Assembly (NCBI RefSeq): GCF_000716675.1
Contig: NZ_JNXT01000016.1
Location: forward strand, 70,287 to 134,286
From: Streptomyces alboflavus
GTDB lineage: Bacteria > Actinomycetota > Actinomycetes > Streptomycetales > Streptomycetaceae
Direction of reading: 5' to 3'
DNA length: 64,000 nt
Within the stretch, counting starts at the first letter, position 1, and each line of letters begins with the position of its first letter. The position numbers were made by a program, and so were the translations under genes. Shown here piece by piece: positions 1 to 8,018 of the stretch. Below the pieces are notes generated by a model that was not told the origin of the DNA, made no database searches, and saw nothing but the letters and a program-made list of their open reading frames with translations.

Positions 1-134
1 CCCGGCCGGGCGGCGGCCCTGTCGTGATGGCGGACGAGGAAGTAGACGAGCACCGCGGCGGCCACCCACAGCAGGGGCTGCTGGAAGCCCAGGGCGATCA
101 GGACGGCTAGTACGGCGACGATCAACATGTTCAT
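1..134 (-). CDS. Small hydrophobic membrane protein, C-terminus cut by window edge
   Basis: The reading frame opens at an ATG at 134 and runs off the left edge with no stop, giving 44 visible residues that start MNMLIVAVLAVLIALGF. Nearly all are hydrophobic except a basic/His patch (VRHHDR) after about residue 34, so this is one or two membrane helices with a charged tail. It resembles the very short 'hydrophobic protein' genes common in Streptomyces. No function can be assigned. A second in-frame ATG two codons downstream is an alternative start. Confidence 0.5.
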   Translation of the reverse strand, partial: MNMLIVAVLAVLIALGFQQPLLWVAAAVLVYFLVRHHDRAAARP

Positions 135-276
135 GGCTGAACCTCCGCACGCTGGACGCGGGCAGCCCGGGTCGCATGGCGTCAGCTGTGATCGATGACA
201 GATGTGATCGGTGACAGGGGACGCGCGGGCGCGGAGCGGGGGCGGCTCCGGCGCGCGGGCCCGCTGTCACGGGGTC

Positions 277-303
277 GTACGAGGGCTCGTTCGGCCCTCG
301 TAC
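277..303 (-). terminator. Hairpin terminator of the 333..704 gene
   Basis: A perfect 10-bp inverted repeat, GTACGAGGGC and GCCCTCGTAC, with a 7-nt loop lies 30 bp beyond the stop of the leftward gene at 333. There is no T-tract, which is usual for Streptomyces terminators. Confidence 0.6.
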
Positions 304-332
304 CGGGAGTCAACGCCCGCCGCCACCGCCTG

Positions 333-704
333 TCAATGCTCCTCGGCGGACGTGCTGGGCGCGGCTTCCCCGGCGTGTTCGTGCGCGTGCTTGAGCAGCA
401 TCCGGGTATCCACCGCGTCCGGGCCCGAAACCTGCTCCCAGAAGCGGTGGCAGCTCACGAACACCGCGAGCTCACGCTCCCGTGCGCGCAGCTTCTCGAC
501 CTCGGCCTGTTCGTCCGGCGTCCAGCCGGGGGAGGCGGGGCGCTCGACCTTCCGCCAGCCGCCGTCGTCGCTGAAGCCGTCCAAGGGCTCCACCGACCAG
601 GGCAGCCGCCGCAGCAGGGCGTGCAACTCCGACCTGACCTGGTGCAGCTCCTCCTGTCCTGCGAGGAGGTCGCTCGGGAACTCGTACGAGGGGGTTGCGG
701 GCAC
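333..704 (-). CDS. Conserved hypothetical protein, 123 aa
   Basis: A soluble acidic protein of 123 residues starting at GTG 704, with an AGGAG-like site 13 nt upstream. It has no signal peptide or membrane segment. The middle (about residues 15-80) is rich in Leu, Arg and Glu with heptad-like spacing (ELHALLRRL, VEKLRARERELAVFV) and probably forms helical hairpins. I do not recognise the family. It is divergent from the lysE gene and followed by a clear hairpin. The start is uncertain because GTG 704 is the most upstream possible start and its ribosome site is distant. Confidence 0.6.
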   Translation of the reverse strand: MPATPSYEFPSDLLAGQEELHQVRSELHALLRRLPWSVEPLDGFSDDGGWRKVERPASPGWTPDEQAEVEKLRARERELAVFVSCHRFWEQVSGPDAVDTRMLLKHAHEHAGEAAPSTSAEEH

Positions 705-796
705 GCCGTAATGGTACTCCTGTTCGAATTCGGGAGGCGAGTGGTGCGGGGGGTGTGTCGGCCGGGCGGCCGCCGGTGGGTGCCAGACTGGCGCGC

Positions 797-1414
797 ATGC
801 TCGTACAGTTCCTCGCCGCCGCCGGTGTGCTCGCCGTACTGACCGTCGTGCCCGGACCCGACATGGCCGTGACGACGAAGCGTGCCATCGCCTCCGGCCG
901 GCAGGACGGCCTGCGGACGGTCGGCGGCATCACGGCGGGGCTGCTGGTGTGGGGCGTGCTCACGGTGGCGGGCCTTGCCGCCGTCCTCGCCGCGTCCGCC
1001 GTCGCCTACACCGTCGTCAAGCTGGCCGGCGCGGCCTACCTGGTCTTTCTCGGGGTCCAGGCGCTGTGGCAGAGCCGCCGGGGCGGCTCCGGGGCCCTGC
1101 CGGTGGCCGGGCCGGCCGCGACGGGCAGCCCCTGGCGCACGGGCCTGGTCAGCAACGTGCTCAACCCGAAGATCGCGGTCTTCTACACCGGGCTGCTGCC
1201 CACCCTCGCCCCGGCCGGCCTCGCCCCGCAGGCCGGGATGGCGCTCCTCGTCCTGGTGCACGCGGTGCTGACCTTCGTCTGGCTCGGCGGCTATGTGCTG
1301 CTGGCCACGGCCCGCGCGTTCTTCGAGCGGCCCGCCGTGCGCAGGGCGCTCGACCGGGTCACGGGGGTCGTCCTGGTCGGGTTCGGGGTGAAGGTCGCGA
1401 CGGCGCAGCCGTGA
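797..1414 (+). CDS. LysE/RhtB-family amino-acid exporter
   Basis: A 205-residue inner-membrane protein, the usual length for LysE/RhtB exporters, with six predicted hydrophobic segments. The family signature VPGPDM lies at residues 18-23, and NPKIAVFY follows the hydrophilic central loop. Such proteins export amino acids or homoserine-lactone-like metabolites by proton exchange; the substrate cannot be read from sequence. ATG 797 was chosen because the upstream in-frame extension is Arg-rich and non-homologous, while the first transmembrane helix begins directly at MLVQFL. Divergently oriented from the 333..704 gene. Confidence 0.85.
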   Translation: MLVQFLAAAGVLAVLTVVPGPDMAVTTKRAIASGRQDGLRTVGGITAGLLVWGVLTVAGLAAVLAASAVAYTVVKLAGAAYLVFLGVQALWQSRRGGSGALPVAGPAATGSPWRTGLVSNVLNPKIAVFYTGLLPTLAPAGLAPQAGMALLVLVHAVLTFVWLGGYVLLATARAFFERPAVRRALDRVTGVVLVGFGVKVATAQP

Positions 1415-1512
1415 CCGCGGGCCGGGCAGGGCAGGGCCGGATCCGGCCCGACTTCGGCGGCGCTTTGCGTGATCGGTTCCCGTCCGGGCCGCGTACGCGC
1501 GAAGCTGGAGGC

Positions 1513-1737
1513 ATGTGCCGCAGCATCAAGACCCTCCGCCCGCCCGCCCTCCCCGAGAAGGCCACCGACGACGAGATCCGGGCCGCCGCGCTCCAGTACG
1601 TGCGCAAGGTCTCCGGGTTCCGCGCCCCGGCCGCCCACAACCGCGAGGTGTTCGACCGCGCCGTCGACGCCGTCGCCGAGGCGACGGCAGACCTGCTCGC
1701 CCACCTGGAGGTGCGCGGAGCGCGCGCGGCGTCCTAG
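1513..1737 (+). CDS. DUF2277 family protein
   Basis: A 74-residue soluble protein beginning MCRSIKTLRPP, the hallmark N-terminus of DUF2277, followed by the conserved blocks ALQYVRKVSGF and AAHNREVFDRAV. Length and motif order fit the family, whose function is unknown. A CTGGAGG ribosome site lies just ahead of ATG 1513. The gene stands alone, convergent with the dedA-like gene downstream. Confidence 0.88.
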   Translation: MCRSIKTLRPPALPEKATDDEIRAAALQYVRKVSGFRAPAAHNREVFDRAVDAVAEATADLLAHLEVRGARAAS

Positions 1738-1743
1738 TCGCGC

Positions 1744-1777
1744 GGCCCCGGGAGCGGGGCCCCGGGAGCGGGGCCCC
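1744..1777. terminator. GC-rich tandem/palindromic spacer between convergent genes
   Basis: Between the convergent genes ending at 1737 and 1803 is a two-and-a-half copy tandem of GGGAGCGGGGCCCC whose GGGGCCCC cores are self-complementary. It could form stacked stems and end transcription from both sides. Weakly supported as a terminator. Confidence 0.4.
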
Positions 1778-1802
1778 GTGCACCTACGCCGTCGGCCAGG
1801 CC

Positions 1803-2423
1803 CTAGCCCGCCGTCGACTCCCGCGGCCGCCGCACCAGGAACGCCGCCCCCGCCCCGGCAAGGGCGAGCGCGAGGACCGAGACGCCGGTGGCGAGCCAGG
1901 TCGCGCCCAGCCACTGACCGCCGAAGTAGCCGAGGCCCACGCTGTAGCCCGCCCAGGCCACGCCCGCGAGCACCGACCAGGGCAGGAAGTCGCGCACCCG
2001 GCGGTGGGCCGCGCCCGCGCCGAGCGAGACGATCGAGCGGCCCGCGGGCGCGAAGCGGGCGATGACGACAAGGACGCCGCCGCCGCGCGCGAGCGCCGTG
2101 CCGAGCCGCTCCTGGGCGCTGGTCAGGCGCCGGGAGCGGGCGATGGCGCGGTCGAGGCGCTCACCGCCGCGCCAGGCGATGCGGTACGCGACGAGGTCGC
2201 CGAGCACGGATGCCGTCGCGGCGCAGAGCATGAGCAGCAGGATGTCCGGCACGTCGTGCGGGACCCGCCCGGTGCCGGAACCGGCGGCGGCCGCCGCCGT
2301 GGCCGCGGTGATGACGAGCACGCCGCTCGGCAGCAGCGGCAGAAAGACGTCGAACAACACGGAGAGGGCCACGACCGCGTAGATCCATGGGCTGCCGGTC
2401 AGCGCCCCCACACTCTCCAACAC
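1803..2423 (-). CDS. DedA family membrane protein
   Basis: A 206-residue polytopic membrane protein. The DedA/SNARE-associated signature is visible as VIARFAPAGRSIVSLGAG at about residues 120-137, with the expected amphipathic re-entrant segment before it. DedA proteins are transporters or scramblases acting on lipid carriers and help keep the proton gradient and envelope intact. The start is GTG 2423, preceded by GGGGGAG at a good distance. It is slightly short for the family, with a compact N-terminus. Divergent from the SodC-like gene. Confidence 0.85.
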   Translation of the reverse strand: MLESVGALTGSPWIYAVVALSVLFDVFLPLLPSGVLVITAATAAAAAGSGTGRVPHDVPDILLLMLCAATASVLGDLVAYRIAWRGGERLDRAIARSRRLTSAQERLGTALARGGGVLVVIARFAPAGRSIVSLGAGAAHRRVRDFLPWSVLAGVAWAGYSVGLGYFGGQWLGATWLATGVSVLALALAGAGAAFLVRRPRESTAG

Positions 2424-2698
2424 CGAAACTCCCCCGTTGTTACTCCCCGGTCGGCAACTCGTCGCCGCGATGTCGCGGGGAGCGGCGGGTGGCGGCCTGA
2501 CAACAGCTGTACAGCGTACGCCGGACCACCGGCCGGAGATCCACTGGGGGCTCAGATGTTCGCTACATCACGTTCACCCGGCTGCCCTCTCCGACGCGGC
2601 GCACACCCCTGAAGTCCCGTACGAACGGAGCAGAAGCGCACACAACGGGCGCTGAATCACTGACAAGTCGACAAGTAGGAGAAAGGGAGAACTCGACA

Positions 2699-3241
2699 AT
2701 GGTGGCAGGGATACTCACCGCGGCCGTGACGGCCGCCGTGCTCGCCGCGAGCGGCGGCGTACCGGGCGACACCGGTGACTGCGTGCGCGCGAAGGGCCGG
2801 TTCGCGCCGTCCAAGGCGCTCTCGCCCGCGCTGACTTACGACCGCCAACTGGTGCCTCCGGGCGCCCGGATCGAGGTGACGCAGCGCCACGAACGGTCCG
2901 GCACCCGGGTCGCCCTGCGGGTGCGGGGCCTCAAGCCCGGCTACGCGTACGGCGTGCACGTGCACCAGAAGCCGTGCGGCCCGGACCCGGCCGCGGCGGG
3001 CGGCCACTACCAGCACCGCCGTGACCCCGTGCAGCCCTCGAAGGACCCGGCCTACGTCAATCCGGCCAACGAAGTGTGGCTGGACTTCACCGCGCGGCGG
3101 GACGGCTCGGGGGCGGCGGCCGCGGTCCACTCCTGGGGGTTCAGGCCCGGGCAGGCGTCGTCGGTGGTGCTCCACCGGGAGCAGGGCGGCGCCGGGGACC
3201 GGGTGGCCTGCTTCACGGTGCCGTTCGCGCCGCGCGCGTGA
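2699..3241 (+). CDS. Secreted Cu/Zn superoxide dismutase-like protein
   Basis: A 180-residue protein with a hydrophobic N-terminal export signal (about residues 1-20). The SodC fold is suggested by GVHVHQKPCG (two copper-type His), AGGHYQHRRDP (third His) and a late VVLHRE (fourth copper-type His). The classical zinc loop HxGDLGN is missing; in its place is NPANEVWLDF, as in the 'superoxide dismutase family protein' branch of actinomycetes. It may therefore be a copper-only or non-catalytic SOD relative outside the membrane. The ribosome site AGGAGAAAGGGAG precedes ATG 2699. Confidence 0.75.
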   Translation: MVAGILTAAVTAAVLAASGGVPGDTGDCVRAKGRFAPSKALSPALTYDRQLVPPGARIEVTQRHERSGTRVALRVRGLKPGYAYGVHVHQKPCGPDPAAAGGHYQHRRDPVQPSKDPAYVNPANEVWLDFTARRDGSGAAAAVHSWGFRPGQASSVVLHREQGGAGDRVACFTVPFAPRA

Positions 3242-3292
3242 GACGGAACGTGCGCGCGGACGGGCGGCGCGCTTGAACGGAGCGCACACGAA

Positions 3293-3340
3293 GGCGCCCC
3301 CTCCTCCGTACCGGGAACCACGTACGGAGAAGGGGGCGCC
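3293..3340. terminator. Bidirectional terminator between sodC-like and doxX
   Basis: Two 19-bp arms, GGCGCCCCCTCCTCCGTAC and GTACGGAGAAGGGGGCGCC, pair with a single mismatch around a 10-nt loop. The hairpin sits between the convergent genes ending at 3241 and 3360 and should end transcription from both directions. Confidence 0.8.
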
Positions 3341-3359
3341 GCTCGGGCGGCCCGGTGGG

Positions 3360-3821
3360 TCAGGCCGCGATGGGCGTGCGCTCCGCGTCCGCCGTCGCCT
3401 TCGTCTCCCGCTCGCCGCGGGCCGCCGCGATCACGCGGTCGAGGCTGAACGCGCCGGAGCCCGTGAAGACGAGCAGCAGGAAGACCCAGCAGAACATCGC
3501 GGAGGCCTCGCCGCCGTTCTGTATCGGCCACAGGGCCTCGGGCTGGTGGACCTTGAAGTAAGCGTAGGCCATCGAGCCGGACGAGACGAGCGCGGCGCCG
3601 CGGGTGCCGAGGCCCAGCAGGACCAGGCTGCCGCCGACGAGCTGGATGACGGCCGCGTACCAGCCGGGCCAGGTGCCCGCGTCGACGGTGCCGCCGCCGC
3701 CGTCCGTGCCGCCGAGGACGCCGAAGAGCGAGGCGGCGCCGTGGCAGGCGAAGAGCAGGCCGACGACGATGCGGAACAGGCCGAGGGCGTAGGGCTGGGC
3801 GCTGTTGAGACGTCCAGTCAT
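3360..3821 (-). CDS. DoxX family membrane protein
   Basis: A 153-residue protein with four hydrophobic helices. The DoxX hallmarks are the N-terminal LFRIVVGLLFACHGAASLFG, a second helix with QLVGGSLVLLGLGTRGAAL, and YFKVHQPEALWPIQNGGE in the loop. DoxX proteins are small membrane subunits linked to quinone or thiol redox chemistry and oxidative-stress resistance. ATG 3821 has an AAGGAG site. It follows the FAD/NAD(P)-binding gene in the same direction with a 71-bp gap that holds a 16-bp iron-box-like palindrome, so it may have its own regulated promoter. Confidence 0.85.
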   Translation of the reverse strand: MTGRLNSAQPYALGLFRIVVGLLFACHGAASLFGVLGGTDGGGGTVDAGTWPGWYAAVIQLVGGSLVLLGLGTRGAALVSSGSMAYAYFKVHQPEALWPIQNGGEASAMFCWVFLLLVFTGSGAFSLDRVIAAARGERETKATADAERTPIAA

Positions 3822-3881
3822 GGTGGGGGACTCCTTCGGTCTTGACTCGGTTTGGGGACGGGAACCGATCGAAGACCCAAG

Positions 3882-3897
3882 ATTAGGTCCGCCTAAT
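3882..3897 (-). promoter_or_regulatory. Palindrome resembling a DmdR/IdeR iron box
   Basis: ATTAGGTCCGCCTAAT is a perfect 6-bp inverted repeat around a 4-nt centre, about 60 bp upstream of the doxX start and overlapping the stop of the preceding gene. Aligned to the actinobacterial iron-box consensus TTAGGTTAGSCTAACCTAA, its first 14 positions match at 12, but the distal CCTAA half is not conserved. It could be a partial DmdR1 site or an unrelated repressor operator. Confidence 0.4.
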
Positions 3898-6049
3898 TAG
3901 TACTTGCAACTTCAACATCTGAGTGTTTCGTGAGAATCGGCTGTATCCAGCCGTCGCAGGTGTCCCGGGTGCCCGGCGCCCCGTCCTGAACCGGCGTCGC
4001 CGCCCGGACCGGAACGGCCGCCGCCCGCAGCGCCGCCCGCGCCACCGCGTCCGCGTCGGACAGCGTCACCGAGTCCACGCCCGGCCTGGCCCCGGCCGCC
4101 GTCACCCAGTGCACCCCCTCCGTCGGCACCCCGAACGCGAACCGCCGCGCGTGCGCCCGGCCGCCGCGGTCGAGCAGGCGGTAGGGGCGTGGCGTGACGT
4201 CGAGGCCGCCCGTCTCGTGGCCGTCGACGGTGTGCGGACGGCACCGTCCCGACCGCAGCAGCCCCGCCAGCAGCGCGTCCCCGGTGCGCCGCAGATCGGG
4301 CTCGGGGAGGCGCGCCTCGATCAGGGTGGTCACCCGCACCCCGGACCCGGGCACGTCCGGCGAGTACGCGTAGAACGCTCCGTCCGCCGTGTCGGCCCCG
4401 TCCGCCGGGCCGCCCCCGGCGCTCCCGCCCCCGCACCGCACGTCGAGCCGCGGCCCAAGGACCTCCACCACCCCCGCCTCGACCAGCGCCGTCAGCTCCT
4501 CGATGCGCCGCCGGGGCGGGCCGATGGACAGGAACGCGTTGAACGGCGTGTACCAGCCGTCCAGATGGGCCCGGCGCGAGGCGCCCGCGAGGCCGCCGTG
4601 GTCGACGACGAGCCGCAGTTCGTTGCGCAGGTCGCGGAGCACGTCGAGGGCGGCCTTCAGGGGGCCATGGACATTGCCGAGTGCGGCCTGCGCGGCGTCC
4701 TCGCGCAGGTGCCCGAGCAGCCAGGCGCGGAAGTCCCCGGGGGAGCGGAAGACCTGCCCCGCGTACGGGTGCGCGAGGCGCTCCCAGGACCACCGGTCGG
4801 CGGCGGCGAACCCGAACGCGTCCAGGACCAGGGACTCCTCGGGGCTGCCGTGCGCGGTGTCGAGGAATCGGTCGCGGAAGGCGGCGGCCCGCTGCGCCGC
4901 GCCGGCCGCCGCGAGCCGCGCCTCGTAGTGGACGGTCTCGACCTCCTTGGCGACCAGGGGCCAGACCTCGGTCAGGAAGTCCGGCGCGTCCCCGCTGTCG
5001 GCGCGCTTGCGGAAGCGGGCGACGGCCTCCGGGGTGAGCACGGCGGGCCGGTGCCGCCCGTAGGGGCCCTTGGCGTTGTCGCCGCGCGCCTGGTACGGCA
5101 CACCCCGGCGCGAACCGGCGTACAGGCGCGGCTCGTCGCCGGAGGCGAGATAGCGCAGCCCGCCCCGCTCGCCGGGCACGAAGCGGCCGCCGCGCCCCGA
5201 CGTCAGGAGCGCCATGTGGTCGAAGAAGTTCAGGCCGAGCCCGCGAAGCAGGACCGGCTCGCCCGGGGCGATGGCGGTGAGGTCGACGTCGGCGGGGTTG
5301 GCGGGCGGGATGTGGCGCAGTCCGTGCCGGTCGGCGTACGCGGACAGCTCCGCCCGGTCGCGGTCGGCGGTGTCGGGCAGATGGCCCTGCGCGAGGACGA
5401 CGGCGGCGAGCCCGGATATCTCCCGGGAGTCGTCGAGGACGAGGGTCTGCGCGCCCCCGTCGGTGCGGTCGGTGCCCTTGGTGCCCTCGGTGTCGTCAGT
5501 GTCGTCGGTGTTGTCGAGGCGGACCGCGCGGGCCGCGTGCGTGCGGACGCGGACGGAACCCGGGGCGGCGCGCACCGTCTCGGCGAAGAACCACTCCAGA
5601 TAGCGGCCGTAGTCGGCACGCGTCGGGTAGTCGTCAGGACCGAGCCCCGGTATGTGCCCGCGCGCCGCCCACTCGTACAGGCTCGGGCCCGGCCGGATCG
5701 GCCCCGCGCAGTCGACGCTCGCGTCGGTGAACAGCGTCACCTGGGAGGCGACGGTGTTCATCAGGAGCTCCCGCGACTGGCCGGTGCGCCAGACGAGGCC
5801 GGGCCCCGGCGGCGCCGGATCGACCATGTGCACCGTCAGCCGCGCCCCCGGCGGCAGCAGCTCGGCGGCCGAGGCGCACAGGCGCTCCAGGACGCTGGTG
5901 CCGCGCGGCCCCGCGCCGACGACGGCTATGGAGTGGTCGACGGTCGCAGCAGCAGACAAGAGCGTGACTCCCGGTACGGACGGGGCGAGGACCGGCTCAT
6001 CATGCCGCCGGAGACACCGTTGCCGAAGCCCGCTTCGGAGGATCTCCAT
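3893..6049 (-). CDS. FAD/NAD(P)-binding protein (NAD_binding_9 type)
   Basis: A 718-residue protein. After a variable N-terminal stretch, the dinucleotide-binding loop SIAVVGAGPRGTSVLERL lies at about residues 40-57, followed by typical blocks such as ELLMNTVASQVTLFTD and YGRYLEWFF. This family of FAD/NAD(P)-binding proteins is of unknown reaction; relatives occur near siderophore and amino-acid modification genes. A low-complexity acidic run of Asp/Thr repeats near residues 178-198 looks like a recently expanded surface loop. The start may be ATG 6049 (AGGA upstream) or a TTG about 30 codons later, closer to the Rossmann loop. The stop overlaps the iron-box-like palindrome ahead of doxX. Confidence 0.8.
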   Translation of the reverse strand: MEILRSGLRQRCLRRHDEPVLAPSVPGVTLLSAAATVDHSIAVVGAGPRGTSVLERLCASAAELLPPGARLTVHMVDPAPPGPGLVWRTGQSRELLMNTVASQVTLFTDASVDCAGPIRPGPSLYEWAARGHIPGLGPDDYPTRADYGRYLEWFFAETVRAAPGSVRVRTHAARAVRLDNTDDTDDTEGTKGTDRTDGGAQTLVLDDSREISGLAAVVLAQGHLPDTADRDRAELSAYADRHGLRHIPPANPADVDLTAIAPGEPVLLRGLGLNFFDHMALLTSGRGGRFVPGERGGLRYLASGDEPRLYAGSRRGVPYQARGDNAKGPYGRHRPAVLTPEAVARFRKRADSGDAPDFLTEVWPLVAKEVETVHYEARLAAAGAAQRAAAFRDRFLDTAHGSPEESLVLDAFGFAAADRWSWERLAHPYAGQVFRSPGDFRAWLLGHLREDAAQAALGNVHGPLKAALDVLRDLRNELRLVVDHGGLAGASRRAHLDGWYTPFNAFLSIGPPRRRIEELTALVEAGVVEVLGPRLDVRCGGGSAGGGPADGADTADGAFYAYSPDVPGSGVRVTTLIEARLPEPDLRRTGDALLAGLLRSGRCRPHTVDGHETGGLDVTPRPYRLLDRGGRAHARRFAFGVPTEGVHWVTAAGARPGVDSVTLSDADAVARAALRAAAVPVRAATPVQDGAPGTRDTCDGWIQPILTKHSDVEVASTN

Positions 6050-6189
6050 CCGGTTGTGTCCTGAGTCACGGCCAAGGCGGACATCGCCGCTACCTGTGGG
6101 AGGTTCGCCCCGTCACACCCGTACCCGCAGCAACCGTGCACACGGGACGCACGGGACGCACGAGACCCGGTGCCGTCCGCAGGCCGCAC

Positions 6190-7908
6190 TCACGGCGTGA
6201 GCGTCGTCCGCTCCACCGTCTCCAGGCGCTCCCCGCCGCCCTTCTCCGCCCGCGCCCGGTCCAGGCGCAGCTCCGCCGAGCGCCCGCGCAGCGTCAGCGT
6301 CATCAGGTGGTTGCCGAACCAGGGGCCGCCCGTCCTGCGCCAGTTCACGGCGGCGCGCGGGAGCCGCCCGTGCCGGGCGAAGCGGCGGCCGAGGGCGCGG
6401 CCGACGCGGCTCCAGCCGAACCGGAAGCCGACCCTTATCGAGGCGGGGATGGAGTTGTGCACCGGCGAGCAGGTGAGCTGCAGGACGCGGGCGTCGGGCC
6501 CGCCGCCCCCGGGCCAGGTGGGCTCGGCGACGTACGCGTGGTGGACGTCGCCGGACAGGACGCATACCGTCGCGGGCGCGTCCGCGACGGAGCCCGCGTC
6601 GGCGATCAGGGCGGCCAGGGCGTCGAAGGACGTGGGGAAGGCGGCCCAGTGTTCGAGGTCGGCGCGTCTGCGCAGGTCCTCGCCGAAGCGGGCCCAGCGG
6701 GCGCCGCGTTCGCCCCGGCACAGGGCGGCGTTCCAGCCCTCGGCGTCGTGGATGAGGTGGGGGAGCAGCCACGGCAGGGACGTCCCGATGAGGAGGTGGT
6801 CGCAGCCGCCCTCCAGGGCCTGCTCGCGCAGCCAGGCCGCCTCGCCGGGGTCGAGCATGGCGCGCTTGTCCTCGTCGAGGACGCGGGCGGCGCGGGTGTC
6901 GACCATCAACAGACGGACGCGACCGAAGTCTCTGCGGTAGCTCCAGCGGGCGGTCGTGGGGTCGGCGTCGGCGGTGGCGGCGTGGGCGCGCAGGGCGTCG
7001 GTGCCGTCGGGCGTGGCGCGCACGGCCGCGTACACCTCGTCCCGCGCCAGCTCCTCGGGCGGCAGATTGCCCAGGTGCTGATAGACCCAGTACGACATCA
7101 GGCCGCTGAGGATGCGCTCGCGCCACCAGGGCGTGGCGCGCATCTCGGCGAGCCAGGAGGCGCTGGTGTTCCAGTCGTCGATGACGTCGTGGTCGTCGAA
7201 GATCATGCAGCTGGGGACGGTGGAGAGCAGCCAGCGCACCTCGGGGTCGAGCCAGGACTCGTAGTAGAGGTGGGTGTACTCCTCATAGTCCGCGACCTGG
7301 TCGCCCGGTGGCTCGGAGAGGTCGCGGCGGGCGGCGAGCCAGCGGCGGGTGGCCTGCGACACCTCGTCCGCGTACACCTGGTCGCCGAGCAGGAGCAGCA
7401 CGTCGGGGCGCGGGGCGGCGGGGTCGGCGGCGATGCGGGCCGCCAGGGTGTCGAGGGCGTCGGGGCCGACGGGGTCGTGCTCCTTGCCGGTGTCCCTGCC
7501 GGCGCCCTTGTCGCCCCGGTGGCCCAGGTCGTGCAGGTGGGAGGTCTTGGCGGGCGGCGCGGCCCACCGGCAGGAGCCGAAAGTGACACGCAGGGCGGCG
7601 GCGTCCCCGCCGTCGGTGCCGTCCCCGCCCGGCGTGCGGATCGTGCTCGCCGGGAAGGGCGAGTCGGGCAGCGGCCACACCGGGGTGTCGTCGAGCGTGA
7701 CCTCGTACGCCGTGTCGGTCCCCGGGCGCAGGCCCTCGACCGGCACCAGGGCGTAGTGGTGCCCGGCGACCTGGAAGGTCCTGGCCGTCCCGCGCGTGCC
7801 GTCGGCGCAGCGCACCTCGGCCGTGCAGGGCCGGTCGGCCTCGACCCAGACGGTCGCCCGCGCGCCGTCGACGTACCTCAGCAGTGGACCCAGACGCAGC
7901 CGCGCCAC
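6190..7908 (-). CDS. PhoD-like alkaline phosphatase/phosphodiesterase
   Basis: A 572-residue metallophosphoesterase of the PhoD superfamily. The metal-binding blocks appear in order: LRVTFGSCRWA, DVLLLLGDQVYADE, MIFDDHDVIDDWN and VCVLSGDVHHAYVAE. An N-terminal Ig-like domain (about residues 1-110) is typical. Such enzymes hydrolyse phosphate mono- or diesters; no Tat signal is visible, so this member is probably cytoplasmic, like many actinobacterial homologues. GTG 7908 was chosen because the GGAGG is 12 nt upstream of it, while the GTG three codons earlier is too close. The GGAGG is part of a leader hairpin. Confidence 0.85.
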   Translation of the reverse strand: MARLRLGPLLRYVDGARATVWVEADRPCTAEVRCADGTRGTARTFQVAGHHYALVPVEGLRPGTDTAYEVTLDDTPVWPLPDSPFPASTIRTPGGDGTDGGDAAALRVTFGSCRWAAPPAKTSHLHDLGHRGDKGAGRDTGKEHDPVGPDALDTLAARIAADPAAPRPDVLLLLGDQVYADEVSQATRRWLAARRDLSEPPGDQVADYEEYTHLYYESWLDPEVRWLLSTVPSCMIFDDHDVIDDWNTSASWLAEMRATPWWRERILSGLMSYWVYQHLGNLPPEELARDEVYAAVRATPDGTDALRAHAATADADPTTARWSYRRDFGRVRLLMVDTRAARVLDEDKRAMLDPGEAAWLREQALEGGCDHLLIGTSLPWLLPHLIHDAEGWNAALCRGERGARWARFGEDLRRRADLEHWAAFPTSFDALAALIADAGSVADAPATVCVLSGDVHHAYVAEPTWPGGGGPDARVLQLTCSPVHNSIPASIRVGFRFGWSRVGRALGRRFARHGRLPRAAVNWRRTGGPWFGNHLMTLTLRGRSAELRLDRARAEKGGGERLETVERTTLTP

Positions 7909-7920
7909 AGTGATCACCTT

Positions 7921-7955
7921 CCTCCGTCGCCCCGTACGGTACGGAACGACGGAGG
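7921..7955 (-). promoter_or_regulatory. Leader hairpin enclosing the phoD-like ribosome site
   Basis: CCTCCGTCG (7921-7929) and CGACGGAGG (7947-7955) are perfect 9-bp arms around a 17-nt loop that itself contains CCGTACGG. In the leftward mRNA, the 3' arm nearest the gene carries the Shine-Dalgarno GGAGG and the 5' arm carries CCUCC, so folding would hide the ribosome site. Confidence 0.5.
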
Positions 7956-7960
7956 CGGGC

Positions 7961-7990
7961 GGGCCGGTTCCGCACAAGCGGGACCGGCCC
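7961..7990 (-). terminator. Terminator downstream of the HNH nuclease gene
   Basis: GGGCCGGTTCCGC and GCGGGACCGGCCC form a 13-bp stem with one mismatch and an ACAA loop, 28 bp past the stop of the HNH gene. Confidence 0.7.
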
Positions 7991-8018
7991 CGGTGCGATC
8001 AGTGGCTGCCGGGGCGGG

